This document shows, piece after piece, positions 52,459 through 62,558 of a stretch of 64,000 nt of DNA. The position numbers and the translations under genes were made by a program. Location of the stretch: positions 1 through 64,000 of the forward strand of contig JAHAYJ010000032.1 of the NCBI GenBank assembly GCA_018384375.1. Direction: 5' to 3'. This DNA comes from Lachnospiraceae bacterium. GTDB taxonomy: Bacteria; Bacillota; Clostridia; Lachnospirales; Lachnospiraceae. Under the pieces are notes generated by a model. It was not told the origin of the DNA, did not search any database, and saw nothing but the letters and a program-made list of their open reading frames with translations. The number at the start of each line of letters is the position of its first letter. Position 1 is the first letter of the stretch.

Positions 52459-53385
52459 ATGAAGAAAAAAGTTTTGTCAGTATTGTTGAGTGTAATGCTT
52501 ACAGCAGCTATGATGGGTTGCGGTTCAACTGAAAAAGAGGCTGAGGTGCCTGCACAGAGCACAGAGACTGCCGAGGCGGAGGCTTCCGGAGAAGATGGCG
52601 CGGCAGAGGATAAACAGGAGGAAAGCAGCACAGAAGTGAAGGTTTTGAAGGTGGCTATGGAATGTGGCTATGCCCCCTACAACTGGACACAGCCGGATGA
52701 TGCGAATGGTGCAGTGCCCATTAATGACAGCTCTGATTATGCTTACGGATATGATGTGATGATTGCAAAGAAGATTGCAGAGGAACTGGGATATGAGCTT
52801 CAGATCGTAAAGCTGGACTGGGATTCTCTGGTGCCTGCCGTGCAGTCGGGCACGATCGACTGTGTGATCGCCGGGCAATCCATTACCTCGGAACGTCTTG
52901 AAATGGTGGATTTCTCCACACCATATTATTATGCATCCATTGTGGGACTGGTAAAAAATGACGGACCTTATGCAGAAGCAGCGGGACTTGCTGACTTAAA
53001 GGGTGCCACATGTACCTCACAGCTGGGAACAATCTGGTATGATGTTTGTCTGCCGCAGATCGAGGATGCACAGATACAGCCTGCGCAGGAATCAGCTCCT
53101 GCAATGCTGGTTGCTTTGGAAAGCGGAAGAACAGATCTGATCGTAACAGATATGCCGACGGCAATGGCGGCATGCGTTGCATATCCGGATTTAAAGCTCC
53201 TGGATTTCTCGGGGTCAGAGGATGATTTTGCAGTCTCTGAGGAGGAAATCAATATCGGTATTTCTGTCCAGAAGGGAAACACAAAACTGCTGGATGGGAT
53301 CAACAGTGTCCTTGCGGGAATGACAACAGAGGATTTTGACAGCATGATGCAGGAGGCAATCAGCGTACAGCCACTGTCAGAATAG
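52459..53385 (+). CDS. Polar amino-acid ABC transporter binding lipoprotein
   Basis: A 308-residue family 3 solute-binding protein. Its lipobox is AAMMGCGSTE (Cys21), followed by a Glu/Ala/Ser-rich linker to about residue 55. The binding domain has AMECGYAPYNWTQPDD, YGYDVMIAKKIAEELG, IDCVIAGQSITSERLEMVDF and STPYYYASI. The substrate is a polar amino acid; which one cannot be read from sequence. ATG 52459 follows TTGGAGGAAATTATT. It leads a three-gene importer operon (binding protein, permease, ATPase). Confidence 0.94.
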   Translation: MKKKVLSVLLSVMLTAAMMGCGSTEKEAEVPAQSTETAEAEASGEDGAAEDKQEESSTEVKVLKVAMECGYAPYNWTQPDDANGAVPINDSSDYAYGYDVMIAKKIAEELGYELQIVKLDWDSLVPAVQSGTIDCVIAGQSITSERLEMVDFSTPYYYASIVGLVKNDGPYAEAAGLADLKGATCTSQLGTIWYDVCLPQIEDAQIQPAQESAPAMLVALESGRTDLIVTDMPTAMAACVAYPDLKLLDFSGSEDDFAVSEEEINIGISVQKGNTKLLDGINSVLAGMTTEDFDSMMQEAISVQPLSE

Positions 53386-53430
53386 GAATCAGACAGGATG
53401 CGGCATTGACAGTTAAAGGAGTATAAAAAG

Positions 53431-54228
53431 ATGATATCGGAGATGAACTTTTTAGAGAGAATTCTATACATATTGCAAAAGTATGGGACTTCCTATTTGA
53501 AAGGAGCCGGAACCACGCTGCTGATTGCCCTGGTTTCCACTTTTATCGGATGTATCATCGGCTTCCTTGTGGGGATCATACAGACAATTCCGGTGGATAA
53601 GACCCGTGGTAAGGGAAACCGTGATCCGTTTCTGAAAAGAATTGTTTTGGGTGTAGTCAATGCTGTTTTGAAAATTTATATTGAAGTATTTCGCGGAACC
53701 CCTATGATCGTACAGGCTGTCTTTATCTATTACGGAATGTCACAGCTTTTCGGAATTCAACTGGGAATGTGGCAGGCAGCGTTTCTTGTGGTTTCGATCA
53801 ATACAGGCGCATATATGGCAGAGTCGGTAAGGGGCGGTATTATTTCGGTAGACCCGGGACAGATGGAGGGAGCCAAGGCGATCGGGATGAACCACGTGCA
53901 GGCAATGACCAGTGTGATCCTGCCCCAGGCCTTTCGGAATATCCTTCCACAGATAGGAAATAACCTGATCATTAACATTAAAGATACCTCGGTACTGTCT
54001 GTAATCAGTATTGTAGATCTGTTCTTTGTACATAAAAGTGTTTCCGGTGCCTTGTATACATACTTTGAGTCTGCAACAATCGTTATGGTCATTTATCTGT
54101 CAATGACACTTCTCACCTCCAAACTGCTGCGTCTCTGGGAAAGCAGGATGGATGGGGATGAAAATTACGAGCTGGTTGATGTCATGGATATCGGCAGACA
54201 GCTCGGAACAAAAGATAAAAGAGCGTAA
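53431..54228 (+). CDS. Polar amino-acid ABC transporter permease
   Basis: A 265-residue His/Glu/Gln/Arg/opine-type permease with five helices. It shows [38 protein letters not shown] and the ATPase-contact loop [20 protein letters not shown] followed by [14 protein letters not shown] 53431 follows AAAGGAGTATAAAAAG. It forms a homodimer with the ATPase encoded 14 bp downstream. An N-terminal insertion of about 20 residues ([17 protein letters not shown]) is present, as in several gut Firmicutes. Confidence 0.94.
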   Translation: MISEMNFLERILYILQKYGTSYLKGAGTTLLIALVSTFIGCIIGFLVGIIQTIPVDKTRGKGNRDPFLKRIVLGVVNAVLKIYIEVFRGTPMIVQAVFIYYGMSQLFGIQLGMWQAAFLVVSINTGAYMAESVRGGIISVDPGQMEGAKAIGMNHVQAMTSVILPQAFRNILPQIGNNLIINIKDTSVLSVISIVDLFFVHKSVSGALYTYFESATIVMVIYLSMTLLTSKLLRLWESRMDGDENYELVDVMDIGRQLGTKDKRA

Positions 54229-54242
54229 GGGAGGTGCCTGGA

Positions 54243-54992
54243 ATGGATACAAATCAGGTGATATTGGAGGTTTCCCATTTGGAAAAATCCTTCGGGTCGC
54301 ATTCCGTGCTGAAGGATATTGATTTTAAGGTAAAAAAGGGTGATGTGGTGTCTGTGATCGGCGCGTCCGGATCCGGAAAATCAACGATGCTTCGCTGTAT
54401 TAATCTGTTGGAGACGCCCACAAAGGGGCACATTTATTATCAGGGTAAGGACATCACGGAGCCGGGAACCAATGTCTGTGCCTACCGGGAAAAGGTGGGG
54501 ATGGTCTTTCAGAATTTTAACCTGTTCAACAATATGAATGTGCTTGAGAACTGTATGGCCGGACAGATAAAGGTTGCGAAGAAAGCCAAGGAAGAGGCCG
54601 AGAAAAATGCACTGCATTTCCTGGAAAAGGTTGACATGGCTGCCTACATCAATGCAAAACCCAGGCAGTTGTCCGGAGGGCAGAAACAGCGTGTGGCGAT
54701 TGCCAGAGCACTGGCCATGGAACCGGAAATCCTGCTATTTGATGAGCCTACCTCGGCACTGGATCCACAGATGGTGGGGGAAGTGCTGAATGTCATGCGA
54801 ACACTTGCAAAAGAGGGTCTTACCATGATCATAGTGACGCATGAGATGGCATTTGCAAAGGATATTTCCAGCCATGTAATCTTTATGGCAGACGGCGTGA
54901 TTGCGGAGGAAGGAAACGCACAGCAAATTTTTGAGACGCCGCAAAAGAAGGAAACAAAGGAATTCCTGGCAAGATTCCGCCAGGGGATTTAA
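54243..54992 (+). CDS. Polar amino-acid ABC transporter ATPase (GlnQ type)
   Basis: A 249-residue ATP-binding subunit. It shows Walker [10 protein letters not shown] (about 40-48), the Q-loop in [14 protein letters not shown], the ABC signature [15 protein letters not shown], Walker [14 protein letters not shown], and the switch His in [13 protein letters not shown]. It powers the importer encoded by the two preceding genes. ATG 54243 has GGGAGG 8 bp upstream; the in-frame GTG at 54234 overlaps it. Confidence 0.96.
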   Translation: MDTNQVILEVSHLEKSFGSHSVLKDIDFKVKKGDVVSVIGASGSGKSTMLRCINLLETPTKGHIYYQGKDITEPGTNVCAYREKVGMVFQNFNLFNNMNVLENCMAGQIKVAKKAKEEAEKNALHFLEKVDMAAYINAKPRQLSGGQKQRVAIARALAMEPEILLFDEPTSALDPQMVGEVLNVMRTLAKEGLTMIIVTHEMAFAKDISSHVIFMADGVIAEEGNAQQIFETPQKKETKEFLARFRQGI

Positions 54993-55029
54993 ATAGTATT
55001 TGCATATGAAAAAGTAATATGATATAGTA

Positions 55030-55200
55030 TGTTCTGTTGGGAAAAGAGATTTCCCTGACTCTGGAGAGTCCCTGGAATGACAGGGCGCCGAAGGTGTACG
55101 GCAGTCTGCGACTGCTAATCTCTCAGGCAAAAGGACAGAGCATTCTATATGCATGTTCTACTCTTTAGAGGGCTGATGATTCATCAGCTCTTTACTTTTT
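55030..55200 (+). promoter_or_regulatory. Single-aptamer glycine riboswitch with terminator
   Basis: The core GGAGAGTCCC (about 55063), GCGCCGAAGG (55085-55094) and CTCTCAGGCAAAAGGACAGAG (about 55120-55140) defines one glycine aptamer. TGTTCTGT (55030-55037) pairs with ACAGAGCA (55135-55142). A small hairpin GGGAAA/TTTCCC (55039-55055) takes the place of a second aptamer. The platform is a terminator (55167-55200; arms AGAGGGCTGATGA / TCATCAGCTCT with T run). It controls the alanine/glycine symporter gene downstream. Confidence 0.93.
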
Positions 55201-55232
55201 TACCAAAATACACGAATGAGAGGGAAGAACAA

Positions 55233-56639
55233 ATGTTGGAAACAATCAGTAACGTATTAACGGCAATCGACGATTTTGTCTGGGGTATCCCGCTGATCGT
55301 CCTGATCCTGGCAGTCGGTATTTTCCTGACAGTCCGCCTGAAGGGCTTGCAGATTACCAAACTGCCTATGGCAATCAAACACATTATTGCAAATGAAACG
55401 AGTGGGGAACACGGAGAGGTGTCCAGCTTTGGCGCTCTTTGTACTGCGCTTTCAGCAACCATCGGTACCGGAAACATTGTAGGTGTTGCGACGGCACTTG
55501 TTGCAGGCGGCCCCGGCGCGCTGTTCTGGATGTGGCTGGCAGCTTTGCTCGGAACGGCAACCAAGTATTCCGAGTGTCTGCTTGCTGTCAAGTATCGTGT
55601 GGTAGCAGAGGATGGACATATCATCGGAGGTCCTTTCTATTACATAGAAAAGGGAATGGGCGCTAAGTGGAAGTGGCTCGGAAAGCTGTTTGCGTTCTTT
55701 GGCGTAGGGGTAGGACTGTTCGGAATCGGTACCTTTACCCAGGTAAACGGTATCACCAGTGCAGTGAAGAACTTTTTTGATCCTGACAGTCAAAGTACAA
55801 TCCGTTTGTTTGGGATGGATTATTCCTGGGCAGTTATCATTGCCGGTATTATCCTTACCATCTGCGTGGCACTTGTTATCATCGGCGGATTGAAGAGAAT
55901 TTCCAAGGTTGCAGAGGTGATCGTGCCTTTTATGGCAGTTCTCTATGTAGTTGCAGCGCTGGTAATATTAATTTGTAACATTACGAAGATTCCGGCAGCT
56001 GTTGTGCTTATCGTACAGAGCGCGTTTGGTCTGAAGGCAGCAGCAGGCGGTATGATGGGAGCTATGATCGTGGCAATGCAGAAGGGAATTGCAAGAGGTA
56101 TCTTCTCTAATGAGGCAGGTCTTGGAAGTGCACCCATTGCAGCTGCGGCAGCACAGGTGGAGGAGCCTGCAAAGCAGGGGCTTGTTTCCATGATGGGAAC
56201 CATTATCGATACGCTGGTAATCTGTACTATGACAGGGCTTTCCATTGTTATTACGGGAACCTGGGATATGGGGCTTGAAGGAGTAGCGGTTACGACGAAG
56301 GCATTCCAGCTGGGACTTCCTTTCCCGGATCAGCTTTGTTCCTTTATTTTGATGATCTGTCTGGTATTCTTTGCCTTCACGACAATTCTCGGTTGGGATT
56401 ACTATTCCGAGAGATGTCTGGAATATCTGTCAAACGGAAACCAGAAGCTTGTGAAGGGATATCGCTGGGTATATATCCTTGCGATCTTTATCGGACCTTT
56501 CATGACGGTATCTGCTGTATGGACCATTGCGGATATCTTTAATGGGTTGATGGCGATTCCGAACCTTATTGCAATTGTTGCATTAAACGGTGTGGTAGTT
56601 GCGGAAACCAAGAAATATTTAGACAGCCTGAAAAAATAA
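55233..56639 (+). CDS. Alanine/glycine:cation symporter (AGCS family)
   Basis: A 468-residue sodium-coupled amino-acid carrier with about 11 helices. Family motifs are GIPLIVLILAVGIFLTVRLK, SATIGTGNIVGVATALVAGG, GPGALFWMWLAALLGTATKY and IFSNEAGLGSAPIAAAAA. It imports alanine and/or glycine; glycine is favoured by the riboswitch in its leader. ATG 55233 follows GAGGGAAGAACAA; the in-frame ATG at 55149 lies within the riboswitch expression platform. Confidence 0.95.
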   Translation: MLETISNVLTAIDDFVWGIPLIVLILAVGIFLTVRLKGLQITKLPMAIKHIIANETSGEHGEVSSFGALCTALSATIGTGNIVGVATALVAGGPGALFWMWLAALLGTATKYSECLLAVKYRVVAEDGHIIGGPFYYIEKGMGAKWKWLGKLFAFFGVGVGLFGIGTFTQVNGITSAVKNFFDPDSQSTIRLFGMDYSWAVIIAGIILTICVALVIIGGLKRISKVAEVIVPFMAVLYVVAALVILICNITKIPAAVVLIVQSAFGLKAAAGGMMGAMIVAMQKGIARGIFSNEAGLGSAPIAAAAAQVEEPAKQGLVSMMGTIIDTLVICTMTGLSIVITGTWDMGLEGVAVTTKAFQLGLPFPDQLCSFILMICLVFFAFTTILGWDYYSERCLEYLSNGNQKLVKGYRWVYILAIFIGPFMTVSAVWTIADIFNGLMAIPNLIAIVALNGVVVAETKKYLDSLKK

Positions 56640-56652
56640 AAGAGTTATAAAG

Positions 56653-56686
56653 ACGGAGCCTTGCTTAGCAGCAGGGCTCCGTTTAT
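56653..56686 (+). terminator. Terminator after the symporter gene
   Basis: Arms ACGGAGCC (56653-56660) / GGCTCCGT (56675-56682) with a 14-nt loop and a weak T stretch. Confidence 0.7.
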
Positions 56687-56729
56687 GATTATCTGGAAAA
56701 GCGTAAGAGCATTTAGGGTTATCTCTTCA

Positions 56730-57134
56730 TCAGAGTCCCAATACTTCCTGAACCACCTCTACGCCACAGCGGATGCAGTCCGGACAGGAGCAGAGGACGG
56801 TTCCCGTATCCACACCCTTTAATTCCCTGCAGACAGTGCTGCCGGTCTTTTCCTTGAAACGGGTGACCAGTTCCCGGGAAAGCTTGTAGGTATCCTGCTT
56901 CGTGCCGGGAGCATCGATAGCTCCGTCACTGTTTTTCAGTCCTGCAAGCATAACAGCCCCGGAAAGGGCACCGCAGGTGGCATCCATGCCGCCCATACCG
57001 AGACCAAAGCCTTCTCCCGCCTGAAAAACAGTCTTTTCATCCATGCCGACCTCAGAGGCAAAGGCGCAGGCAACCGCCTGGCAGCAGTTGAATTTCTTGT
57101 CGTGAAGTGCAATTGCTTTTTCTTTTTTATCCAT
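56730..57134 (-). CDS. C_GCAxxG_C_C family redox protein
   Basis: A 134-residue protein with the family cysteine pattern: NCCQAVACAF near the N terminus, then TCGALSGAVMLAG. CRELKG and CSCPDCIRCGVEVV lie in the C-terminal part. The family (PF09719) is thought to be redox-active and metal- or disulfide-linked; its function is not established. The start at 57134 follows AAAGGACACAAAAGAA on the minus strand. It is divergent from the second thiolase gene. Confidence 0.9.
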   Translation of the reverse strand: MDKKEKAIALHDKKFNCCQAVACAFASEVGMDEKTVFQAGEGFGLGMGGMDATCGALSGAVMLAGLKNSDGAIDAPGTKQDTYKLSRELVTRFKEKTGSTVCRELKGVDTGTVLCSCPDCIRCGVEVVQEVLGL

Positions 57135-57292
57135 TTCTTTTGTGTCCTTTCTTTATGCATGATCAGCGAGTAATATCATTGTATCATTTTTCAGCATGAT
57201 TGTCAGTAATTCCTCATATGCAAAACAGTAGACAAAAAAAAGGGAAAGTAGTAGATTAGTAATAGTGATATTTTCGGAATGGAGGAAGAAAA

Positions 57293-58474
57293 ATGGCAAG
57301 AAAAGTTGTTTTGGCAGGTGCATGCCGTACAGCGATCGGCACCATGGGTGGTGCATTGAGTACAACACCCGCACCCGATCTTGGAACGGTAGTAATTAAG
57401 GAAGCGTTACGAAGAACCGGCATCAAACCGGAGCAGGTTGATGAAGTATATATGGGATGTGTGATCCAGGCAGGACTTGGACAGAATCCCGCAAGACAGG
57501 CAGCAGTCAATGCAGGAATTCCCGTGGAGGTACCGGCTACCACCATTAACGTTCTCTGCGGTTCCGGACTGCATTGTGTGAACCTGGCAGCAAAGCTGAT
57601 CGCATGCGGTGATGCGGATATCATTGTGGCAGGCGGTATGGAAAACATGTCAAAGGCACCCTATCTTCTCTATGATGCCAGATTCGGCTATCGCATGGGT
57701 GCAGCCAAGATGGATGATGCGCTGCTTAGAGATGCACTGCATGATGCCTTCGGCGGCTATCACATGGGTATTACCGCTGAAAACGTGGCAGAGGATTGGG
57801 GATTGACCAGACAGCAGCTGGACGAGTTCGCGGCATGGAGTCAGAACAAGTGTGAAAAGGCACAGAAGGAAGGCAGATTCAAAGAGGAGATCGTTCCGGT
57901 AGAAGTGAAGAAAAAGAAAGAAACCATTCTTTTTGATACAGATGAGGGACCGAGAGCAGGAGTTACTGCAGAGGGAATCAGCAAGCTTCGTCCCGCATTT
58001 AAGGAAGGCGGACTGGTGACCGCAGCCAATTCCTCCGGTATTAATGACGGTGCGGCAGCCATTATCGTGATGAGCGAGGAGAAGGCAAAGGAGCTTGGAG
58101 TAACTCCTATGGGAACCTGGATCGGAGGAGAGCTTGCAGGGGTAGAACCCCGTATCATGGGTGTGGGTCCTGTGGCTTCTACCAGGAAGGTGATGGCAAA
58201 GACAGGATACAAGATTGAAGACTTTGATCTGATCGAGGCAAACGAGGCTTTTGCGGCACAGTCTGTTGCAGTCGGTCATGACCTTGGATTTGATATGGAC
58301 AAATTGAATGTAAACGGCGGTGCGATAGCACTGGGGCATCCGGTGGGTGCATCGGGCTGTCGTATTCTGGTTACACTTCTTCATGAGATGGCAAAGCGCG
58401 ATGCGAAAAAGGGACTTGCAACCCTGTGTGTAGGCGGTGGCATGGGCTGTTCTGCCATTGTGACGAGAGATTAG
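57293..58474 (+). CDS. thl: Second acetyl-CoA acetyltransferase (thiolase)
   Basis: A 393-residue thiolase with the same landmarks as the butyrate-operon enzyme: Cys89 in [28 protein letters not shown] and CVGGGMGC. The two proteins are nearly identical over the first 75 residues and diverge more in the middle ([20 protein letters not shown] versus [20 protein letters not shown]). It starts at ATG 57293 (GGAGGAAGAAAA) and ends 17 bp before gatC. The paralogue may serve another acetoacetyl-CoA use or different growth conditions. Confidence 0.96.
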   Translation: MARKVVLAGACRTAIGTMGGALSTTPAPDLGTVVIKEALRRTGIKPEQVDEVYMGCVIQAGLGQNPARQAAVNAGIPVEVPATTINVLCGSGLHCVNLAAKLIACGDADIIVAGGMENMSKAPYLLYDARFGYRMGAAKMDDALLRDALHDAFGGYHMGITAENVAEDWGLTRQQLDEFAAWSQNKCEKAQKEGRFKEEIVPVEVKKKKETILFDTDEGPRAGVTAEGISKLRPAFKEGGLVTAANSSGINDGAAAIIVMSEEKAKELGVTPMGTWIGGELAGVEPRIMGVGPVASTRKVMAKTGYKIEDFDLIEANEAFAAQSVAVGHDLGFDMDKLNVNGGAIALGHPVGASGCRILVTLLHEMAKRDAKKGLATLCVGGGMGCSAIVTRD

Positions 58475-58491
58475 CAGAAAGGAATAGATCG

Positions 58492-58785
58492 ATGGCAAAT
58501 ATCATTTCGGACGAAACCATTGAGTATGTAGGAATTCTTGCCAAGCTGGAGCTTTCCGATGAGGAAAAGGAGCAGGCAAAAAAGGATATGGGCAGCATGC
58601 TGGATTATATTGATAAGCTGAGTGAACTTGACACGGAGGGTGTCGAGCCCATGTCCCACGTATTTCCGGTGAAAAATGTATTCCGTGAGGACGTTGTAAC
58701 AAACGGTGATACACGGGAGCAGATTTTGAAGAATGCACCCGGACAGAAGGATGGCATGTTTGTTGTGCCCCGTACGTTTGAATAG
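58492..58785 (+). CDS. gatC: Asp/Glu-tRNA amidotransferase subunit C
   Basis: A 97-residue small subunit that wraps around GatA and GatB in the transamidosome making Gln-tRNA(Gln) and Asn-tRNA(Asn). It starts [20 protein letters not shown], contains [20 protein letters not shown] and ends [16 protein letters not shown], as in other GatC proteins. ATG 58492 follows AGAAAGGAATAGATCG; an in-frame upstream ATG at 58426 lies inside the thiolase gene. gatA follows after 11 bp. Confidence 0.96.
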   Translation: MANIISDETIEYVGILAKLELSDEEKEQAKKDMGSMLDYIDKLSELDTEGVEPMSHVFPVKNVFREDVVTNGDTREQILKNAPGQKDGMFVVPRTFE

Positions 58786-58796
58786 GAGGATGACAG

Positions 58797-60257
58797 ATGA
58801 ATATATTAGATATGACTGCCGTTTCTCTCGGGGCGGCAATTAAGAACAAGGAAGTAACGGTCCTTGAAGCAACGGAGGCTGTCCTTGCGCAGATAGAGGC
58901 AAAGGAAAGTGAGTATCACTGCTATGTGACCGTGGATCGGGAAGGCGCCCTTGCTGCGGCCGAGAGGATTCAGAAGAAGATTGATGCAGGAGAGCTGACG
59001 GGTCCCCTTGCAGGCGTGCCGGTTGCCATTAAGGATAACATGTGTACGGAAGGGATGCTTACCACCTGTTCCTCCAAAATTCTTGGCAATTTTGTGCCCA
59101 CCTTTTCCTCGGAGGCGGTACTGAATTTGCAGAAGGCAGGTGCGGTGATCTTAGGCAAGACCAATATGGATGAATTTGCTATGGGTTCTACCACAGAGAC
59201 CTCCGCTTTTGGTGTGACGAAGAATCCCCGGAATCCGGAGCATGTGCCCGGCGGCTCTTCCGGCGGAAGTGCAGCGGCTGTGGCAGCACAGGAATGCTTT
59301 TATGCTCTTGGCTCCGATACAGGCGGTTCCATCCGTCAGCCCGCTTCCTATTGCGGTGTGGTCGGATTGAAGCCGACCTACGGAACGGTTTCCCGTTACG
59401 GCTTGATCGCCTACGGTTCTTCTCTTGATCAGATCGGGCCCTTGTGCAAGGACGTGACAGACTGTGCAACCATTATGGAGATTATTGCGACTCACGATCC
59501 CAAGGACTCAACTTCCGTACAAAGAGATGACACTGATTTTACCGGTGCACTTGTGGATGATGTAAAGGGAATGAAGATTGGTATTCCAAGAGACTACTTC
59601 GGGGAGGGACTTGACCCGGAGGTCAAGGAGGCGGTTCTTGCTGCGGCAAAGGTGCTGGAGGCAAAGGGTGCTATTGTAGAGGAATTTGATTTAAGCCTGG
59701 TGGAGTATGCCATTCCTACCTATTATACCATTGCAGCGGCAGAAGCAAGCTCAAATCTGGAGCGCTTTGACGGCATCAAGTACGGTTATCGCACGGAGGA
59801 ATATGAAGGACTTCACAACATGTACAAGAAATCCCGCTCCGAAGGCTTTGGACCGGAGGTAAAGCGCAGAATCATGCTGGGAAGCTTTGTGCTGAGCTCA
59901 GGCTATTATGATGCTTACTACCTGAAAGCACTGCGCGTAAAGGCATTGATCAAGAAAGCGTTTGATGAAGCCTTTGCAAAATATGATGTAATCCTGGGAC
60001 CGGTAGCGCCCACTACAGCGCCGAAGCTTGGTGCGAGCCTTTCGGATCCCATTAAAATGTATTTAAGTGATATCTATACGATTTCCGTGAATCTTGCAGG
60101 ACTTCCGGGCTTAAGTATCCCTTGTGGTATGGACTCCAAGGGACTGCCTATTGGCTTGCAGATGATCGGCGATTGCTTTAACGAAAAGAAACTGATCAGG
60201 GCAGCCTTTGCTTATGAGCAGGCAAGAGGCGCATTCGGCAAAAAGGAGGATGAGTAG
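58797..60257 (+). CDS. gatA: Asp/Glu-tRNA amidotransferase subunit A
   Basis: Glutaminase/amidase subunit, 486 residues, amidase-signature family. The Ser-cisSer-Lys site is visible: PVAIKDNMCTEG (Lys), GGSSGGSAAAVA, and GSDTGGSIRQPASYCG with the nucleophile Ser. It releases ammonia from glutamine, which is channelled to GatB. ATG 58797 follows AGGAGGATGACAG. gatB begins 1 bp after its stop. Confidence 0.97.
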   Translation: MNILDMTAVSLGAAIKNKEVTVLEATEAVLAQIEAKESEYHCYVTVDREGALAAAERIQKKIDAGELTGPLAGVPVAIKDNMCTEGMLTTCSSKILGNFVPTFSSEAVLNLQKAGAVILGKTNMDEFAMGSTTETSAFGVTKNPRNPEHVPGGSSGGSAAAVAAQECFYALGSDTGGSIRQPASYCGVVGLKPTYGTVSRYGLIAYGSSLDQIGPLCKDVTDCATIMEIIATHDPKDSTSVQRDDTDFTGALVDDVKGMKIGIPRDYFGEGLDPEVKEAVLAAAKVLEAKGAIVEEFDLSLVEYAIPTYYTIAAAEASSNLERFDGIKYGYRTEEYEGLHNMYKKSRSEGFGPEVKRRIMLGSFVLSSGYYDAYYLKALRVKALIKKAFDEAFAKYDVILGPVAPTTAPKLGASLSDPIKMYLSDIYTISVNLAGLPGLSIPCGMDSKGLPIGLQMIGDCFNEKKLIRAAFAYEQARGAFGKKEDE

Positions 60258-60258
60258 G

Positions 60259-61689
60259 ATGGCAAAGCAGTATGAAACCGTCATCGGACTGGAGGTCCAT
60301 GTAGAGCTGGCTACCAAGACTAAGATATTCTGCGGATGCTCCACAGAGTTTGGCGGTGAGCCCAATACCCATACCTGTCCGGTGTGCACCGGTATGCCCG
60401 GTTCTCTTCCGGTATTGAATAAGCAGGTGCTGGAATATGCGGTGGCAGTAGGACTTGCAACCAACTGTACCATTACGCAGTATTGTAAATTTGACCGCAA
60501 AAACTATTTTTATCCCGACAACCCGCAGAACTATCAGATTTCCCAGCTTTATCTTCCCATCTGCCGGGATGGCAAGGTAGAGATTGAGACAGAAAACGGA
60601 AAGAAATTCGTGGGCATCCATGAAATTCATATGGAGGAGGATGCAGGAAAGCTGATCCATGATGAGTGGGAGGACTGTTCTCTTGTGGATTACAACCGTT
60701 CCGGTGTACCCCTGATTGAAATTGTATCCGAGCCGGATATGAGAAGTGCTGAGGAGGTAATTGCTTATCTGGAAAAGCTTCGCATGACCATTCAGTATCT
60801 GGGGGCTTCCGATTGTAAGCTTCAGGAGGGCTCCATGCGTGCGGATGTGAACCTTTCCATCAGGGAGGTGGGCGCAAAGGAATTTGGCACCCGTACCGAG
60901 ATGAAGAATCTGAACTCCTTCAAGGCGATCGCAAGAGCCATTGAGGGGGAAACGGAGCGTCAGATCGACCTGCTTGAGAGCGGGCAGAAGGTGGTGCAGG
61001 AGACCAGAAGATGGGATGATAATAAAGGTGAATCCTATGCTATGAGAAGCAAGGAGGATGCGCAGGATTACCGCTATTTCCCGGACCCTGATCTGGTACC
61101 GATCGTGCTGGATGATGCGTTCCTTGAGGAAATCCGAAAAAGGCAGCCGGAGTTCCGGGAGGAAAAGATGCTTCGCTATAAAGAGGAATTTGACATCCCG
61201 GAATATGACATTGAGATCATTACCGGCAGTAAGCATATGGCAGATATTTTTGAAGCCACCGTTGCCCTGGGAAGCCAGCCCAAAAAGGTTTCCAACTGGC
61301 TGATGGTTGAAACCTTAAGACTTCTGAAGGAAAATAATATGGATCCGGAGGATATCCGTTTCTCGCCGGAGAATCTTGCCAAGCTGATCGCCCTGACGGA
61401 CGGGAAGGCGATCAACAGCTCCGTCGCAAAGGAAGTGTTTGAGGTCATGTTTGAGCAGGACATTGATCCTGAGAAATATGTGGAGGAGAAGGGACTTAAG
61501 ACCGTCAATGACGAGGGAGCCCTTCGAAAGACCATTGAAGAGATTGTGGCAGCAAATCCACAGTCGGTAGAGGATTACCACAATGGAAAGGAAAGGGCGA
61601 TCGGCTTTCTGGTAGGACAGACCATGAAGGCGATGAAGGGTAAAGCTGATCCCGGTCTGGTCAATCAGATTCTGAAGGAGTTATTATAA
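60259..61689 (+). CDS. gatB: Asp/Glu-tRNA amidotransferase subunit B
   Basis: A 476-residue kinase/amidase subunit that phosphorylates Glu or Asp on tRNA and accepts ammonia. It shows YETVIGLEVHVELATKTKIF, CGCSTEFGGEPNTHTCPVC, the zinc-site cysteines and PVCTGMPGSLPV. The C-terminal helical tail (YqeY-like, VEDYHNGKERAIGFLVGQTM) binds tRNA. ATG 60259 is used because AAAGGAGG (60242-60249) is 9 bp upstream; ATG 60250 directly abuts that site. Confidence 0.97.
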   Translation: MAKQYETVIGLEVHVELATKTKIFCGCSTEFGGEPNTHTCPVCTGMPGSLPVLNKQVLEYAVAVGLATNCTITQYCKFDRKNYFYPDNPQNYQISQLYLPICRDGKVEIETENGKKFVGIHEIHMEEDAGKLIHDEWEDCSLVDYNRSGVPLIEIVSEPDMRSAEEVIAYLEKLRMTIQYLGASDCKLQEGSMRADVNLSIREVGAKEFGTRTEMKNLNSFKAIARAIEGETERQIDLLESGQKVVQETRRWDDNKGESYAMRSKEDAQDYRYFPDPDLVPIVLDDAFLEEIRKRQPEFREEKMLRYKEEFDIPEYDIEIITGSKHMADIFEATVALGSQPKKVSNWLMVETLRLLKENNMDPEDIRFSPENLAKLIALTDGKAINSSVAKEVFEVMFEQDIDPEKYVEEKGLKTVNDEGALRKTIEEIVAANPQSVEDYHNGKERAIGFLVGQTMKAMKGKADPGLVNQILKELL

Positions 61690-61757
61690 ATAACAAAAAA
61701 TATGATGTAGAAGTGGATTGACAGTAGGCAGATACGAATGATCCGGAGGTACTCATT

Positions 61758-62558
61758 TTGAAGAAGCCTAAATCACTGACTTATGTTTCCAATAAAAAAG
61801 AGATATCAATTGATATGAATACCATTCTCTATGTGACAATGAATCGCAATGTTGCCAATATTCATACGCTGGGGAATCACATCTACAATGCAAGAATGAC
61901 GCTTGAGCAGATTAAGGAAAGAGCAGAGGATGACTTTATTATGGTTCACCGAAGCATCCTTGTATCCGTTATGGCGATCCATGAGATTGGTGACAGAATC
62001 TATCTGAGTAATGGGGAAGCCCTTGACTATGTGGTGCGAAAGAAAAAGGCTATCCGGGAAGAATTTTTGGAAAAGCAGAAGAAAATCATCGGAAGCTTCG
62101 TAGGGGAGGATATCCCGAAAACAGAGGAAGAATATCGAAAGTATTACAGCGGATTTGAACATATGCCGTTTGCCTTTGCAGATATCGAAATGATATTTGA
62201 TGAAAAAAAGCATGCAGTGGACTGGATATTCAGGTATGGCAATTCGGCACTGGCAAAGCTGGAAAAGCTTCCGCTTGAAAAGCTGATCGGCTATTCCTTT
62301 GGAAGCCTCTTTTCCAATATGGATTCCAAGTGGCTAAGGAGCTATGAGCGCGCAACCCTTTATGGAGAAAAGCTGGAGATCATCGACTACAGTCCGGAGA
62401 TTGATACCTATCTCAAGGTAATCTGTTTTCCCACCTTTCGGGGACACTGCGGATGCATCTTATTTAATATTGAAGAGATACAATTCACAAAGAACAGTTC
62501 TGATGCAGAGAAAGCATTGATGCTGTATTTCGGGAAATTGCCGGAGAGAAACACCTGA
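61758..62558 (+). CDS. LytTR DNA-binding regulator with C-terminal PAS-like domain
   Basis: A 266-residue protein with inverted domain order. The LytTR domain comes first (about 8-98: ILYVTMNRNVANIHTLGNHI, MVHRSILVSVMAIHEIGDRI, LSNGEALDYVVRKKK). A linker leads to a PAS-like domain (about 130-245: AFADIEMIFDEKKHAVDWIF, LIGYSFGSLFS). No receiver domain is present, so it is not an ordinary response regulator. The start is TTG 61758 with GGAGG at 61745-61749. A terminator overlaps its 3' end and a tandem 20-bp repeat follows immediately, upstream of a secreted-protein gene that is its likely target. Confidence 0.85.
   Translation: MKKPKSLTYVSNKKEISIDMNTILYVTMNRNVANIHTLGNHIYNARMTLEQIKERAEDDFIMVHRSILVSVMAIHEIGDRIYLSNGEALDYVVRKKKAIREEFLEKQKKIIGSFVGEDIPKTEEEYRKYYSGFEHMPFAFADIEMIFDEKKHAVDWIFRYGNSALAKLEKLPLEKLIGYSFGSLFSNMDSKWLRSYERATLYGEKLEIIDYSPEIDTYLKVICFPTFRGHCGCILFNIEEIQFTKNSSDAEKALMLYFGKLPERNT

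Noticed and set aside
60196-61236. 346-codon minus-strand open frame opposite gatB
   Set aside because: Mirror of gatB codon usage with no ribosome binding site and no domain.
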